Below are positions 28,005 to 37,693 of a stretch of 64,000 nt of DNA, piece after piece; the stretch's first letter is position 1, and each line of letters starts with the position of its first letter. The notes under the pieces are model-generated. The model ran no database searches. It was given only the letters and a program-made list of their open reading frames with translations, and was not told the origin of the DNA. The stretch is taken from positions 62,001-126,000 of the forward strand of contig NZ_VWVU01000016.1 of assembly GCF_008638365.1 (NCBI RefSeq), in the 5' to 3' direction. This DNA comes from Nocardiopsis quinghaiensis (lineage in GTDB: Bacteria > Actinomycetota > Actinomycetes > Streptosporangiales > Streptosporangiaceae). A program made the position numbers and the translations under genes.

Positions 28005-28027
28005 AGCGTACGAGAGGGCCGTGACAA
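28005..28027 (-). promoter_or_regulatory. PafBC/RecA-NDp-like promoter of the RecB-type nuclease
   Basis: Read on the reverse strand: TTGTCACGG, 8 nt, TACGCT, 6 nt, ATG. The mycobacterial RecA-NDp consensus is TTGTCRGTG-N8-TANNNT. Seven of nine -35 positions, the spacing and the -10 box agree. It implies LexA-independent DNA-damage induction by PafBC. Confidence 0.6.
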
Positions 28028-28165
28028 GAAGGAACCCCGAGGAAGGACTCCGGACGGCCCGACCGGAGTGAGGGGTGTGGGGGTGAACGGGCTCCCGGGC
28101 GAGCGCCGCGCACGCGACGGCCCTCCCCGGTCCGCGGGGGATCCGCGGGACGGGCGGACGGGCCG

Positions 28166-28171
28166 TAGGCT
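28166..28171 (+). promoter_or_regulatory. -10 box TAGGCT of the site-2 protease gene
   Basis: It ends 6 nt before the GTG start. The intervening GGGAGC could be a weak ribosome site, but the spacing fits a leaderless transcript. Confidence 0.45.
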
Positions 28172-28177
28172 GGGAGC

Positions 28178-29332
28178 GTGACGACCGGTAGTGATCCATC
28201 AGCGTCCCGAGCCCGCAACCGTTCCGCGAAGCCGGGGTTGTTGATCGGCCGCCCCTTCGGCATCCCCGTGTACGTGACGCCCTCGTGGCTGATCGTGGCG
28301 GTACTGATCACCCTGGTCTACGGCGGGGTCGTCCAGGACCGTCTGGCGCTGGGCCCCGCCGCCTACCTGCTGGCGTTCGTCTTCGCCGTCCTGCTCTACG
28401 TCTCGGTCCTGGTGCACGAGCTCGCCCACTCGGTGGTCGCGCGCATGTACGGTCTGCCGGTCCGGCGCATCGTGCTGTACGTGCTGGGCGGGGTCTCCGA
28501 GATCGAACGCGAGGCGCCCACACCGGGCCGCGAGTTCTGGATCGCCTTCGCCGGCCCCCTGTTCTCCCTGCTCCTGGCGGCGTGCGGCTTCGGCCTGTAC
28601 CTGTTCGCCGACCCGTTCAGCGTGGTCGGTGAGCTGCTGTTCCAGCTGTGGATCGCCAACCTGCTGGTGGGTGTGTTCAACCTGCTGCCCGGGCTTCCCC
28701 TGGACGGCGGTCGGCTGCTGCGCGCCGGGGTGTGGAAGATGACCGGCAAACCCCTGCTGGGAAGCGTGGCCGCGGCCTGGGGCGGCCGGGTGCTGGCCCT
28801 GGTGGTCGTGGCACTGCCGTTCGTGCTGGCCTGGTCGGCGGGCGGAGGGCCCAGCCCGTGGACCGTGGTGTGGGGCCTGGTCCTGGGCGGCTTCATGTGG
28901 ACGGGCGCCACGAGCGCGCTGCGCGCAGCCCGGGTGCGTGAGCAGATCCCCCGTCTGCGGGCCCGTGACCTGGCCCGGAAGGCGGTGACGGTGCCGGCCG
29001 ACACTCCGCTCGCCGAGGCCGAGCGTCGGGCCCGGGAGGCGGGGGGTGTGGAGATCGTGGTGACCGACCCCGACGGCACGGCGACCTCGATCGTGCATCC
29101 GGCGGCGGCCGGGGCGATCGCTGGGGAGCGCCGGGCGTGGGTCCCGGTGTCCAGTGTGGCCCGGGCGGTCTCCGAGCACTCACTGGTGCCGGTGGAGCTT
29201 GAGGGCGAGGAGCTGCTGAACGCGCTCACCAGTCGCCCACTGCCCGAGTACCTGGTGGTGGCGGAGGACGGCGGAGTGCGCGGGGTGCTGCGGGCCACGG
29301 ACGTGAACGCGGCGGTGTCGGGCCGGGACTGA
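28178..29332 (+). CDS. Site-2 protease family (M50) intramembrane metalloprotease
   Basis: A 384-residue membrane protein. The zinc motif HELAH is at residues 80-84 and the second metal site LLPGLPLDGGR is near residue 168-178, both inside membrane helices. About six spans are predicted. After residue 260 there is a soluble CBS-like pair (ARDLARKAVTVPADTPL, then LPEYLVVAEDGGVRGVLRATDV), as in the M50/CBS subgroup that lacks a PDZ domain. It probably cleaves a membrane-bound substrate such as an anti-sigma factor. Substrate is unknown; the CBS part may sense a nucleotide. It is divergent from the RecB-like nuclease. Confidence 0.92.
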   Translation: MTTGSDPSASRARNRSAKPGLLIGRPFGIPVYVTPSWLIVAVLITLVYGGVVQDRLALGPAAYLLAFVFAVLLYVSVLVHELAHSVVARMYGLPVRRIVLYVLGGVSEIEREAPTPGREFWIAFAGPLFSLLLAACGFGLYLFADPFSVVGELLFQLWIANLLVGVFNLLPGLPLDGGRLLRAGVWKMTGKPLLGSVAAAWGGRVLALVVVALPFVLAWSAGGGPSPWTVVWGLVLGGFMWTGATSALRAARVREQIPRLRARDLARKAVTVPADTPLAEAERRAREAGGVEIVVTDPDGTATSIVHPAAAGAIAGERRAWVPVSSVARAVSEHSLVPVELEGEELLNALTSRPLPEYLVVAEDGGVRGVLRATDVNAAVSGRD

Positions 29333-29387
29333 GGCCGCTGCCGCGGGGCCGGGCAGCGCGGACTCGCGGGGGTTGTGCCGGCGGGCC

Positions 29388-29861
29388 TCAGCGGCGGGCG
29401 CCCTCGGGCCACAGCACCGACACCGGGCGGGAGAGCGAACGCGCGTAGGCCACCACGTCGGCGGTGCCGCCGGGGCCCCGTGCGGGTCGGCCGTCCCAGA
29501 CGGCCACGAGTTGGTCGCAGCGCCGCACGACCAGCCTTCCGGCCTCCATGTGCGCCTCGGGTGTGGATTCGGTGTGCGGTAACTCGTGGACGAGGACGGC
29601 CTGGGCCAACAGGCGGTCGTAGACGGGGTGGTGCTCCTCCGGGAGCGCCTCCCGGTAACCGGCGGCGGGGACGACCGCCTCCAGCGGCGCCCCGGCGGCC
29701 AGGACCGCCTCGGCGAAGACGGCGTCGGCGCCGTCGGCCAGGCAGGACAGGCCCACCATCTCGCAGCCGTACGGCTTCAGGCGCGCGGAGACCAGTGAGG
29801 CGACGGTGCTGCCCACCTCCGGGGCCAGGGCCCGGTGGCCGGTGACTCCGATGCGGATCAC
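29388..29861 (-). CDS. SLOG-like Rossmann protein with GVTGHR motif
   Basis: A 157-residue soluble protein; GTG follows GGGAGG by 5 nt. It opens with a strand and the RIGVTGHR motif typical of SLOG/YpsA-like nucleotide-binding proteins. A GLADGAD-like turn (CLADGADAVFAEA) and a VAVWDGRPARGPGGTADVVAYA segment follow, as in SLOG enzymes that bind nucleotides or nucleoside phosphates. Catalysis is not established. It starts 32 bp after the XRE/TPR regulator gene and is probably translated from the same mRNA. Confidence 0.7.
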   Translation of the reverse strand: MIRIGVTGHRALAPEVGSTVASLVSARLKPYGCEMVGLSCLADGADAVFAEAVLAAGAPLEAVVPAAGYREALPEEHHPVYDRLLAQAVLVHELPHTESTPEAHMEAGRLVVRRCDQLVAVWDGRPARGPGGTADVVAYARSLSRPVSVLWPEGARR

Positions 29862-29893
29862 GAAACCTCCCTTTTGGTCGCTTCGCGGCTTTT

Positions 29894-31228
29894 CTACCCG
29901 GAAGTGGTGACGCCGGTCACCAGTGACAGGAGCTGCTCGTCCAGGTCGGCCGCGCAGCGCGGCCGCGATCCCTGGTACCGGCGCCGGAAGGCCCGCACCC
30001 GTCCGATGACCCGCTCCGACTCGAACCGCATCCCCGTGGTCAGCGCCTCCCGGGCCAGGCGGAACGCCTCGTCCACATCTCCCGCCTCGGCGTGCGCCGA
30101 GGCCAGTTCCACCTGCAGCACGGCGGACTGCTTGGCGTTGGCCGCCCTCGGGGTGAACGCCTCGGCGAAGGCCTGGCGGGCCTCGTGCGGACGGCTCAGA
30201 CGCACATCCACCAGAGCCCGGTAACCGGCGACCTTGGCCTCGTCGAAGGCGAACACCCACGGCCAGGGCGGGTCGGTGTTGGCCGATCGGGCCGCCTCCC
30301 TCTCCGCCCGGTCGATGGCGCGCACGGCGGCCGGGCCGTCGCCGGTCCCGGCGTGCGCGAGCGCCTCCACGCAGGCGAGCCAGGCGCGTGCGGTGGGGTG
30401 GGCCGAGGGGCCGAGGACGCGTCCGGCCTCCTGGGCCAGCCCCAGGCCCAGGTGGGGGTCCTGTGCGGTGTCGGTCTCGAAGGCCGCCAGGGAGCCCAGC
30501 ATGTACACGTCGAGCAGGCGTACGCCCGCCTGGCGTGCGCGGACCACCGCCGTGCGGTAGTGCGTGCGGGCCGAGCCCGTGTCACCCCGGTCGGCGTGCA
30601 GCCAGGCGGCGAACCCCGAGGCCTCGCTGGCGGCGGCACTCAGCTCCGCGTGGAACGGTGTCCCGTGCGCCTGCGCGAGCATGTGCTCGGACAGATGCAC
30701 GTGCGCCACCGCGCCGGGCAACAGGTGGCGGGCGGGGGATCCGGCGTCCATGCGGCGCTGGCCCCCGGTGATGGAACGCAGGGCGGGGGCGGTCGTCTCG
30801 TTGACGGAGCGGTGGCCCGCGGCCGGGGCTCCCGGCGGCGCGGCGGCCGAGGAGGCGGCGGTGGCGGTGAGCAGGGCGCTCGCGGCGACCACACGTCCGA
30901 AGTCACGGCGTCTCGTGGTGTCCACCCCCTTCTCCGCGGGACCGGCCTGGGGCGGCGGGCCGCCGCCGAAACGCAGCAGGTGCAGCGGGATCCCCAGCCG
31001 CCGGGCGAGGTCGTGCACCTGGCTGACGGTCAGTGACTGTTGGCCGTTGACCACGCGGGAGACCCAGCTCTGGGAGTAGTCGATCGCGCGGGCGAGGTCG
31101 CCCTGGGACCATCCGCGCTCGGTGCGCACGCCCTCGATGACCGAGGCCATGTCACAGGTGGCCAGGGCGCTCGCCATGCGAGGCCGCGTCCACAGGTCCG
31201 GTGGGAGAACGCCGTCTGGTTGGGGCAT
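29894..31228 (-). CDS. XRE-family helix-turn-helix regulator with TPR-like C-terminal region
   Basis: A 444-residue protein. An HTH_3 domain lies at about residues 30-85 (GWSQGDLARAIDYSQSWVSR). A linker with RRRDFGRVVAASALL (about 107-121) resembles a signal anchor but is a regular feature of this actinomycete family. Residues about 165-420 are helical TPR-like repeats. Such regulators are thought to respond to peptides or protein partners; no ligand is known. A TAACCT box lies 6 nt before its ATG with no ribosome site. It forms an operon with the SLOG-like gene and is divergent from the WWW protein. Confidence 0.88.
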   Translation of the reverse strand: MPQPDGVLPPDLWTRPRMASALATCDMASVIEGVRTERGWSQGDLARAIDYSQSWVSRVVNGQQSLTVSQVHDLARRLGIPLHLLRFGGGPPPQAGPAEKGVDTTRRRDFGRVVAASALLTATAASSAAAPPGAPAAGHRSVNETTAPALRSITGGQRRMDAGSPARHLLPGAVAHVHLSEHMLAQAHGTPFHAELSAAASEASGFAAWLHADRGDTGSARTHYRTAVVRARQAGVRLLDVYMLGSLAAFETDTAQDPHLGLGLAQEAGRVLGPSAHPTARAWLACVEALAHAGTGDGPAAVRAIDRAEREAARSANTDPPWPWVFAFDEAKVAGYRALVDVRLSRPHEARQAFAEAFTPRAANAKQSAVLQVELASAHAEAGDVDEAFRLAREALTTGMRFESERVIGRVRAFRRRYQGSRPRCAADLDEQLLSLVTGVTTSG

Positions 31229-31234
31229 GAGTTT

Positions 31235-31240
31235 AGGTTA
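31235..31240 (-). promoter_or_regulatory. -10 box TAACCT of the XRE regulator
   Basis: Reverse-strand TAACCT, then AAACTC, then ATG. The 6-nt spacing and lack of a ribosome site imply a leaderless mRNA. Confidence 0.5.
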
Positions 31241-31379
31241 GGGATTCGGGGCGTCCTCGGTGGCTATGTGGGAAAAAGAACGAGCCATGCGGCATCCGCA
31301 TAGACCCGCCCGTCCCCCTCCCCGGTACGGCAGAGTGCAAGAGTCGTTGGTCCCGGAAGAGCCTGGGAGGGGACGCCCC

Positions 31380-31748
31380 GTGACCGTTGAGATCCCGTCC
31401 GCGGGAAACCCGAACCTGAGAGGTGGCCCCGGTCCAGCCGGGGCGGCGGACCGTGGGGAGCTGGCCGGTCTCGCTCTGCGCGGTCTGGCCGCCGAACTGC
31501 GCTCGCGGGGGGTGGAGGTCCGGGAGGACGGTGCGTTCGGCGCCGTCGACGCCGGTCCCAGCGCCCGGCCCCAGCGCGCTCTGCTGCGGCCCCACCGGGG
31601 CGGCCTGTGGTGGTGGATGCGCTGGCCGCTCCAGGACGGGGTGCCTCCGTCGCTGGCGGGGGTCCCCCTCTCGCCGGTCGCCCGGACCTCGGACGCCGCA
31701 CGGCGGATCGCGGGAGCCCTGTCCGTGTCCGGCGGCGGCGCCACCTGA
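31380..31748 (+). CDS. Hypothetical protein with WWWMRWPL motif
   Basis: A 122-residue protein of unknown function. GTG 31380 follows GGGAGGGG by 7 nt. The first 35 residues are Gly/Pro-rich. A helical middle (LAGLALRGLAAELRSRGVEVRED) leads to a strongly aromatic GGLWWWMRWPLQDG segment, then a short helix (SDAARRIAGAL). There is no signal peptide or clear membrane span. It is transcribed away from the XRE regulator, sharing the 150-bp gap, so the two are plausibly linked. Confidence 0.65.
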   Translation: MTVEIPSAGNPNLRGGPGPAGAADRGELAGLALRGLAAELRSRGVEVREDGAFGAVDAGPSARPQRALLRPHRGGLWWWMRWPLQDGVPPSLAGVPLSPVARTSDAARRIAGALSVSGGGAT

Positions 31749-31922
31749 CACGCGCGGGCCCTCGGCCCGCGCTCACGCGGGCGTGAGTGTCGTCCACGCC
31801 CGGAAGGCGGGCGGGTCCCGGGTCCTCCCCGAAACCCAGTCTCCCTCTGTGCGGGGCCGCCCGGCCTCGTCCGCCTTCCACCCGGCGCCTTCCGGCGCTC
31901 CCTCCTCCCGGGGACCCGCGCC

Positions 31923-32765
31923 CTAACCGCCCGCCGCGCGGAACTCCCCCGGGGTGATCCCGTAGTACCGGCCGAACCACCGGGTCAGATGGCTCTGGTC
32001 GGCGAACCCCGCCCGTGCGGAGGCCTCCGCCAGCGACGCCCCGGCCGCGATCAGCTCACGGGACCGCCGCAGCCGCAACTGCCGCTGGTAGTCGCTGGGC
32101 GCCATCCCCCGCACCATGCGAAAGGCCCGGTACACCGCGAAACGGCTCCGCCCGGCCGCCGACGCCAACTCCCCGGCTCCCACGTCCTCAGGAAACCTCT
32201 CACGCAGCACGGCCTCCACCCGCGCCGCCACGCGCTCCGCGTCCGGGTCCGAGATCTCCGCCACCGCCGGACGTCCCGTCGCCCCGCGGCACACCGTCGA
32301 CATCACCGCACCGCGCAGCGCCTCGTCCACGGCCAGCCCGGAGCCCTCTCGCGACAGCGCCGTGTGCAGCCCGCGCAGCGCCCCGGCCAGCGCCGGGTCG
32401 CGCACCACCGGATCGGCGAACAGCGGCAGCCCGGCCCGCCCCTCGGCGGCGTCCGCGAGCACCTCCCGCACCAGCTCCGGTCCGATGTGCACGATCCGGT
32501 AGGTGAATCCCAGTTCGCCACCGGCGTGCCCGTCGTGCGGGTCCTCCGGGTTGAAGGCCAGCACCATTCCGGACACGCTCGCGTGCGCGCCGCCCCGGCA
32601 GTTGAACGCCTGTACCCCCGACTCCGTCACCCCGAACGAGTAGGCGTCGTGGCTGTGCCGGTGGTAGGCGTGCCGCTCGAAGTGCGCGTGCATCGCCTCC
32701 AGCGGCCGCTCGGGCGACCTCCAGTACCTGGCCCAGTCCTGTGTCACGCCCCCATTGTCCGGCAC
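31923..32765 (-). CDS. AraC family transcriptional regulator
   Basis: A 280-residue regulator; GTG at 32765 or 32747 could start it and neither has a strong ribosome site. The N-terminal AraC-type cupin contains the metal/ligand-like HAHFERHAYHRHSHDAYSF segment. The C-terminal pair of helix-turn-helices (about 185-278) includes GRSRFAVYRAFRMVRGMAPSDY and GFADQSHLTRWFGRYYGITPGEF. It is divergent from a DUF2000 gene 56 bp away, a pairing often seen in bacteria, and probably activates it. Confidence 0.9.
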   Translation of the reverse strand: MPDNGGVTQDWARYWRSPERPLEAMHAHFERHAYHRHSHDAYSFGVTESGVQAFNCRGGAHASVSGMVLAFNPEDPHDGHAGGELGFTYRIVHIGPELVREVLADAAEGRAGLPLFADPVVRDPALAGALRGLHTALSREGSGLAVDEALRGAVMSTVCRGATGRPAVAEISDPDAERVAARVEAVLRERFPEDVGAGELASAAGRSRFAVYRAFRMVRGMAPSDYQRQLRLRRSRELIAAGASLAEASARAGFADQSHLTRWFGRYYGITPGEFRAAGG

Positions 32766-32821
32766 CGCCGGCGCGCACCAGCGTTCAAGACCGCGGGTCC
32801 CGGCTCCGCCACCATCGGCAC

Positions 32822-33232
32822 ATGCGTTTCGACACCAAGATCGCCGTGGCCGTGCGCGAGGACCTGGCCGCGTGGCAGAAGCTCAACGTCATCGCCTTCC
32901 TCAGCAGCGGCGTCGCCCACTCCCGACCCGAGGCCATGGGCAAGCCCTACGAGGACGCGTCCGGCAACACCTATCCGCCGATGTTCCGCGAACCCGTCCT
33001 CGTCCACGCCGCCGAGTCGCGGACCCTGGCCCGCACGCTCGACCGCGCCCGCTCCAGGAACCTGCCCGCCGCGCTCTACACAGAGGAGCTGTTCAAGACC
33101 GGCAACGACGACGACAACCGCGCCGCCGTGCTCGCCGTGGCCGCGGAGGACCTGAACCTGGTGGGTGTGGCCGTGCACGGCCCCAGGGGGGACGTCGACA
33201 AGGTGTTCAGGGGACTGCGCCTGCATCCCTGA
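32822..33232 (+). CDS. DUF2000 family protein
   Basis: A 136-residue soluble protein from ATG 32822. The family pattern is present: DTKIAVAVREDLAAWQKLNVIAFLSSG at the N-terminus, a central FREPVLVHA strand, LPAALYTEELFKTGNDDDNRAAV, then LVGVAVHGPRGDVDKVFRGL. The fold is related to peptidyl-tRNA hydrolase 2, but the activity of DUF2000 proteins is not known. It stands alone behind the shared AraC promoter region. Confidence 0.85.
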   Translation: MRFDTKIAVAVREDLAAWQKLNVIAFLSSGVAHSRPEAMGKPYEDASGNTYPPMFREPVLVHAAESRTLARTLDRARSRNLPAALYTEELFKTGNDDDNRAAVLAVAAEDLNLVGVAVHGPRGDVDKVFRGLRLHP

Positions 33233-33271
33233 CCCCGGCCGGTCGGCGCCGTCCGGACCGTACGCGGTCCC

Positions 33272-34036
33272 TCAGACGGTCTCCGTCTCGGCGGCGGCCA
33301 GGGCGGCGCCGACGATCCCCGCGGTGTTGCGCAGCGACGCGGCCACGACGGGGGTCCGGATGTCCAGGAGGGGGAGGAACTTGTCCGCGTCGCGGCTCAC
33401 CCCGCCGCCGACCACGATCAGGTCCGGCCACAGCAGGTCCTCCACCACCCGGTAGTAGCGGTGCAGCCGCTCGGTCGCCCACTCGCGGTAGGACAGCCCC
33501 TCCTCGTCCTTGGTCGCGGACGAGGCCCGCGTCTCCGCGTCGTGGCCGTCGATCTCCAGGTGCCCGAACTCGGTGTTGGGTACCAGGAGCCCGTCCACCA
33601 CCAGGGCGGAGCCGATCCCCGTGCCCAGGGTCGTCATGAGCACCACCCCCGACACCCCCGCGGCGGCCCCGTGCCGGGTCTCCGCCACGGCCGCGGCGTC
33701 GGCGTCGTTGAGGACGCGGACCGGATGGCCGGTGGCCTCGCGGAACAGCGCCCGCGCGTCGACGCCGATCCAGTCCTTGTCCAGGTTGGCGGAGGTACGC
33801 ACCACGCCCTGCTGCACCACGCCGGGGAAGGTGATGCCCACGGGCGCCCCCGCCGTCTCGGGGAAGTGCTCGGAGATCTCGTGCACGATCTCGGCCACCG
33901 CCGTGGGGGCGGAGCGCTCGGGTGTGAGGACCTTCTTGCGCTCCTTGAGGAACTCGCCGGTGGCCAGGTCGACCGGCGCCCCCTTGATCCCGCTGCCGCC
34001 GATATCGATTCCCAGCCCCGTGGTCAGCTGTGACAT
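33272..34036 (-). CDS. ppgK: Polyphosphate glucokinase
   Basis: A 254-residue ROK-fold kinase, the normal length for PpgK. The start is set at the ATG giving [20 protein letters not shown]. It carries phosphate-1 ([11 protein letters not shown]), the polyphosphate-glucokinase stretch [11 protein letters not shown], the catalytic-loop Asp (VLNDADAAA), phosphate-2 ([15 protein letters not shown]) and an EFGHLEIDG motif. The enzyme phosphorylates glucose with polyphosphate or ATP to feed glycolysis. It is divergent from trmI. Confidence 0.93.
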   Translation of the reverse strand: MSQLTTGLGIDIGGSGIKGAPVDLATGEFLKERKKVLTPERSAPTAVAEIVHEISEHFPETAGAPVGITFPGVVQQGVVRTSANLDKDWIGVDARALFREATGHPVRVLNDADAAAVAETRHGAAAGVSGVVLMTTLGTGIGSALVVDGLLVPNTEFGHLEIDGHDAETRASSATKDEEGLSYREWATERLHRYYRVVEDLLWPDLIVVGGGVSRDADKFLPLLDIRTPVVAASLRNTAGIVGAALAAAETETV

Positions 34037-34251
34037 GGGTCGTCGTCTCCCGTGGTCCTCGTGTGGTGGATGGGCGTCGTCACGGCCCCGCAGGCTGATA
34101 CTGCCCGGACGCGCGGATCTTCGCACGTGACCCTCGCGGCCGTGACCGACGCGTCCGGCCCGTGGCCGTCCCACCGTCGTGCCGCGTCCGCCCGTTCGCC
34201 GGGGTACCGGGGGGCCGATAGCCTGGGCGACTGCCCTGCCAACCAACAGCG

Positions 34252-35307
34252 ATGTGGAAGACGAGAGCGACGTTGACCGGTATCCATGGCCGCCGCGGCC
34301 CCTTCACCGACGGCGACACCGTGCAGTTGACCGACCCCAAGGGTCGCATGCACACGACCACACTGCGCGAAGGCGGCGCCTTCCACTCGCACAAGGGCAA
34401 GGTCGAACACGACGACCTCATCGGACAGCCCGATGGCAGCGTGGTCCGCTCCAACACCGGGACGGCCTACGTGGCGCTGCGCCCCCTGTTGATCGACTAC
34501 ACCCTGTCGATGAAGCGCGGCGCGACCATCGTCTATCCCAAGGACGCCGCCCAGGTGCTCGTGGAGGCCGACATCTTCCCGGGCGCGCGCGTGGTGGAGG
34601 CCGGGGCGGGCTCCGGCGCCATGTCCAACTGGCTGCTGCGCGCGGTCGGTGAGCAGGGCATGGTGCACTCCTACGAGCGCCGTGCCGACTTCGCCGAGAT
34701 CGCCCGCAAGAACGTGGAGCGCTTCCACGGCGGCCCGCACCCGGCCTGGAGGCTCACGGTCGGCGACCTGGTCGAGGAGCTGGACGAGACCGACGTCGAC
34801 CGCGTCTTCCTGGACATGCTCGCCCCCTGGGAGTGCCTGGACGCGGTCGCCCGCGCCCTCATCCCCGGCGGTCTGGTGTGCTGCTACGTCGCCACCACCA
34901 CCCAGCTCTCGCGCGTGGTGGAGGAAATGCGTGAGGACACCCGCTTCTACGAGCCGCGCTCGTGGGAGACCATGCTGCGCACCTGGCACGTGGAGGGCCT
35001 GGCGGTGCGCCCGGACCACCGCATGATCGGGCACACCGGGTTCCTGGTGGTCGCGCGCCGTCTGGCCGACGGTGTCGAGGCCCCCGACCGCCGCCGCCGT
35101 CCGGCCAAGGGCGCCTACGGCAAGGACTTCACCGCCGCGCGGGACAGGGAGCGAAGCGGTACGGCCGCCGGGCCGTCGGAGCAGATACCGGCGGGGGAGG
35201 TCGGGGACGCGGTCACCGACGCGAAGGCGCCCGAGGCGCCCGAGACACCCGGGGCGCCCGAGGCGCCCGAGGCGCCCGGGGGTTCCGCTCCCGCCGACAA
35301 CGAGTAG
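34252..35307 (+). CDS. trmI: tRNA (adenine-58-N1)-methyltransferase
   Basis: A 351-residue protein from ATG 34252; TTG 34273, giving [10 protein letters not shown], is a plausible shorter start. The SAM motif [15 protein letters not shown] is at about residues 112-126. The family's N-terminal beta domain ([12 protein letters not shown]) and [10 protein letters not shown] active region are present. It methylates N1 of A58 in the tRNA T-loop, as Rv2118c does in M. tuberculosis, whose gene also lies by the proteasome locus. A 45-residue acidic tail of EAPE/GAPE-type repeats is extra to the family and probably disordered. A TAGCCT -10 candidate lies near 34216. Confidence 0.95.
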   Translation: MWKTRATLTGIHGRRGPFTDGDTVQLTDPKGRMHTTTLREGGAFHSHKGKVEHDDLIGQPDGSVVRSNTGTAYVALRPLLIDYTLSMKRGATIVYPKDAAQVLVEADIFPGARVVEAGAGSGAMSNWLLRAVGEQGMVHSYERRADFAEIARKNVERFHGGPHPAWRLTVGDLVEELDETDVDRVFLDMLAPWECLDAVARALIPGGLVCCYVATTTQLSRVVEEMREDTRFYEPRSWETMLRTWHVEGLAVRPDHRMIGHTGFLVVARRLADGVEAPDRRRRPAKGAYGKDFTAARDRERSGTAAGPSEQIPAGEVGDAVTDAKAPEAPETPGAPEAPEAPGGSAPADNE

Positions 35308-35645
35308 GCGGCCGTCCCACCCTTCTCCTGAGCCCGTCCGTGCACACCGCACACCGCCGTGGAAACCCTCCGTGCGGTCCTGCGGATCCTGCCCGGGCGG
35401 GCTCCGGCGTACCCGGAAAAGCCCGCTGACGTGCGCCGAAAAGAACGTCGGCAGCCGCTGGGCGCTTGCCCCGGGTCGGACGCAGAGGTTACTTTCTCAT
35501 TACGTCGGGTCATCCGTTAGCACTCTGACCTGTGATGACGCAAGACTCCGGAATGAGGCCTACGACACTCGTCCTTCCTGGGAGGTTAGGAATCGGGCGG
35601 GGGTAGGTAGGCTCCGATGTAGTTCCTCATAGGGAGGTGGCGGAC
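35308..35645. other. Intergenic region upstream of arc
   Basis: No gene. The last 70 bp include a TAGGCT -10 candidate (35608-35613) and the AGGGAGG ribosome site. No operator was recognised. Confidence 0.5.
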
Positions 35646-37406
35646 GTGGCCGAGCGCGACGACGAGCGTCAGAGCGACCAGGACCGTGAAGTCGCAGAAC
35701 TCACGGCCCAGGTCTCCTACATGGAAAAGGAACTCAGCGTGGTCCGGCGTAAGCTCGCTGATTCGCCCCGGCATGTACGCCTGTTGGAGGAACGGCTACG
35801 GGAGGCGCAAGCCAACCTCGCCGCCGCCAACGGTCAGAACGAACGGCTCGTCTCCACTTTGAAGGAGGCGCGCGAACAGATCGTGGCGCTCAAGGAGGAG
35901 GTCGACCGGCTGGCCCAGCCGCCCTCCGGCTTCGGCGTCTACCTCGGATCGCGCGAGGACGAGACCGTCGAGATCTTTGCCAACGGCCGCAAGATGCGGG
36001 TCAACGTCAGTCCCTCGGTGGAGCTGGACCGCTTGCGGCCCGGCCAGGAGGTCATGCTCAACGAGGCCTTCAACGTCGTCGAGGTGGAGTCCTTCGAGAC
36101 CGTCGGCGAGGTCGTCATGCTCAAGGAGATCCTTGAGGACGGCGAGCGCGCCCTGGTGATCTCCCACCACGACGAGGAGCGGATCGTGCGGCTGGCCGAG
36201 CCGCTGCGCGACGAACCGATCCGCGCCGGGGACTCGCTGCTGCTGGAGCCGCGCTCGGGATACGTGTACGAGCGCATCCCCAAGTCCGAGGTCGAGGAGC
36301 TCATCCTCGAAGAGGTCCCCGACATCGCCTACACCGACATCGGTGGCCTGACCGGGCAGATCGAGATGATCCGCGACGCGGTCGAACTGCCCTACCTCCA
36401 CAAGGAGTTGTTCTACGAGCACCAGCTGCGCCCGCCCAAGGGCGTGCTGCTCTACGGTCCTCCCGGCTGCGGTAAGACGCTCATCGCCAAGGCGGTCGCC
36501 AACTCACTGGCCAAGCAGGTGTCCGAGCGCACCGGCCGGGACGTCGGCAAGAGCTTCTTCCTCAACATCAAGGGCCCGGAGCTGCTCAACAAGTACGTGG
36601 GTGAGACCGAGCGTCACATCCGCCTGGTCTTCCAGCGTGCGCGGGAGAAGGCTTCCGAGGGCACCCCGGTCATCGTCTTCTTCGACGAGATGGACTCGAT
36701 CTTCCGTACCCGCGGCTCGGGTGTGTCCTCCGACGTGGAGAACACGATCGTGCCCCAGCTCCTCAGCGAGATCGACGGTGTCGAGGGCCTGGAGAACGTC
36801 ATCGTCATCGGTGCCTCCAACCGCGAGGACATGATCGACCCGGCGATCCTGCGGCCCGGCCGCCTGGACGTCAAGATCAAGATCGAGCGGCCCGACGCCG
36901 AGGCGGCACGCGACATCTTCGGCAAGTACATCACCCCCGACCTGCCGCTGCACGACGAGGACCTCGCCGAGCACGGCGGCTCCGCCAAGGCCACGGTGGA
37001 CGCCATGATCCAGCGGGTCGTGGAGCGGATGTACACCGAGGGGGAGGAGAACCGCTTCCTGGAGGTCACCTACGCCAACGGTGACAAGGAGGTCCTGTAC
37101 TTCAAGGACTTCAACTCCGGCGCGATGATCGAGAACATCGTCGACCGGGCCAAGAAGATGGCCATCAAGGACTTCATCGACCACCAGTCCAAGGGCCTCC
37201 GGGTCTCGCACCTGCTGCAGGCCTGCGTGGACGAGTTCAGCGAGAACGAGGACCTGCCCAACACCACCAACCCCGACGACTGGGCGCGGATCTCCGGTAA
37301 GAAGGGCGAGCGCATCGTCTACATCCGGACCCTGGTCACGGGCAAGAAGGGTACGGACTCCGGGCGGAGCATCGACACGGTGCCCAACACCGGCCAGTAC
37401 CTGTAA
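35646..37406 (+). CDS. arc: Proteasome-activating AAA ATPase ARC/Mpa
   Basis: A 586-residue ATPase. GTG 35646 is chosen because GGGAGG ends 8 nt upstream; GTG 35637 overlaps that site. It has an N-terminal coiled coil (about 5-95) that binds Pup, tandem OB folds (about 96-245), and an AAA module with Walker A GPPGCGKT (271-278), Walker B ending D347-E348, and the SRH ([17 protein letters not shown]). It ends in Gln-Tyr-Leu, the C-terminal motif that docks on and opens the proteasome core. It unfolds pupylated proteins for PrcAB. A perfect hairpin terminator follows, so it is separate from the membrane-protein pair. Confidence 0.98.
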   Translation: MAERDDERQSDQDREVAELTAQVSYMEKELSVVRRKLADSPRHVRLLEERLREAQANLAAANGQNERLVSTLKEAREQIVALKEEVDRLAQPPSGFGVYLGSREDETVEIFANGRKMRVNVSPSVELDRLRPGQEVMLNEAFNVVEVESFETVGEVVMLKEILEDGERALVISHHDEERIVRLAEPLRDEPIRAGDSLLLEPRSGYVYERIPKSEVEELILEEVPDIAYTDIGGLTGQIEMIRDAVELPYLHKELFYEHQLRPPKGVLLYGPPGCGKTLIAKAVANSLAKQVSERTGRDVGKSFFLNIKGPELLNKYVGETERHIRLVFQRAREKASEGTPVIVFFDEMDSIFRTRGSGVSSDVENTIVPQLLSEIDGVEGLENVIVIGASNREDMIDPAILRPGRLDVKIKIERPDAEAARDIFGKYITPDLPLHDEDLAEHGGSAKATVDAMIQRVVERMYTEGEENRFLEVTYANGDKEVLYFKDFNSGAMIENIVDRAKKMAIKDFIDHQSKGLRVSHLLQACVDEFSENEDLPNTTNPDDWARISGKKGERIVYIRTLVTGKKGTDSGRSIDTVPNTGQYL

Positions 37407-37418
37407 CGACGCACCCGC

Positions 37419-37453
37419 GAGGGGGCCGACCGGCACCGCCGGTCGGCCCCCTC
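37419..37453 (+). terminator. Hairpin terminator after arc
   Basis: A 16-bp perfect stem with a 3-nt loop (GAGGGGGCCGACCGGC and its complement) lies 12 bp after the stop. Confidence 0.75.
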
Positions 37454-37681
37454 CCGTTCCGGCAGCCAACGCTTCCGCCCCTGGCCCGGACCCCTTCTGC
37501 GGGAGTGGCCACGACGGTGGTGTCCCAGCGGGAGGGGTTCAGGAGCGGGCCGGGGAAACCGCCTGGCTCCGAGCTCACCGCCATGGCCACCGCGAGGCCG
37601 TGGACGGCGGTGCCGAGGACCACCCCGACCTCCGCCCGCGTCGACGGCACACCCGCAGGTCAGCCGGGAGAAGGGCTGAAG

Positions 37682-37687
37682 TAGGTT
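37682..37687 (+). promoter_or_regulatory. -10 box TAGGTT of the membrane-protein pair
   Basis: It ends 6 nt before ATG 37694. This spacing suggests a leaderless transcript for the two-gene unit, independent of arc. Confidence 0.45.
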
Positions 37688-37693
37688 GTGGGA

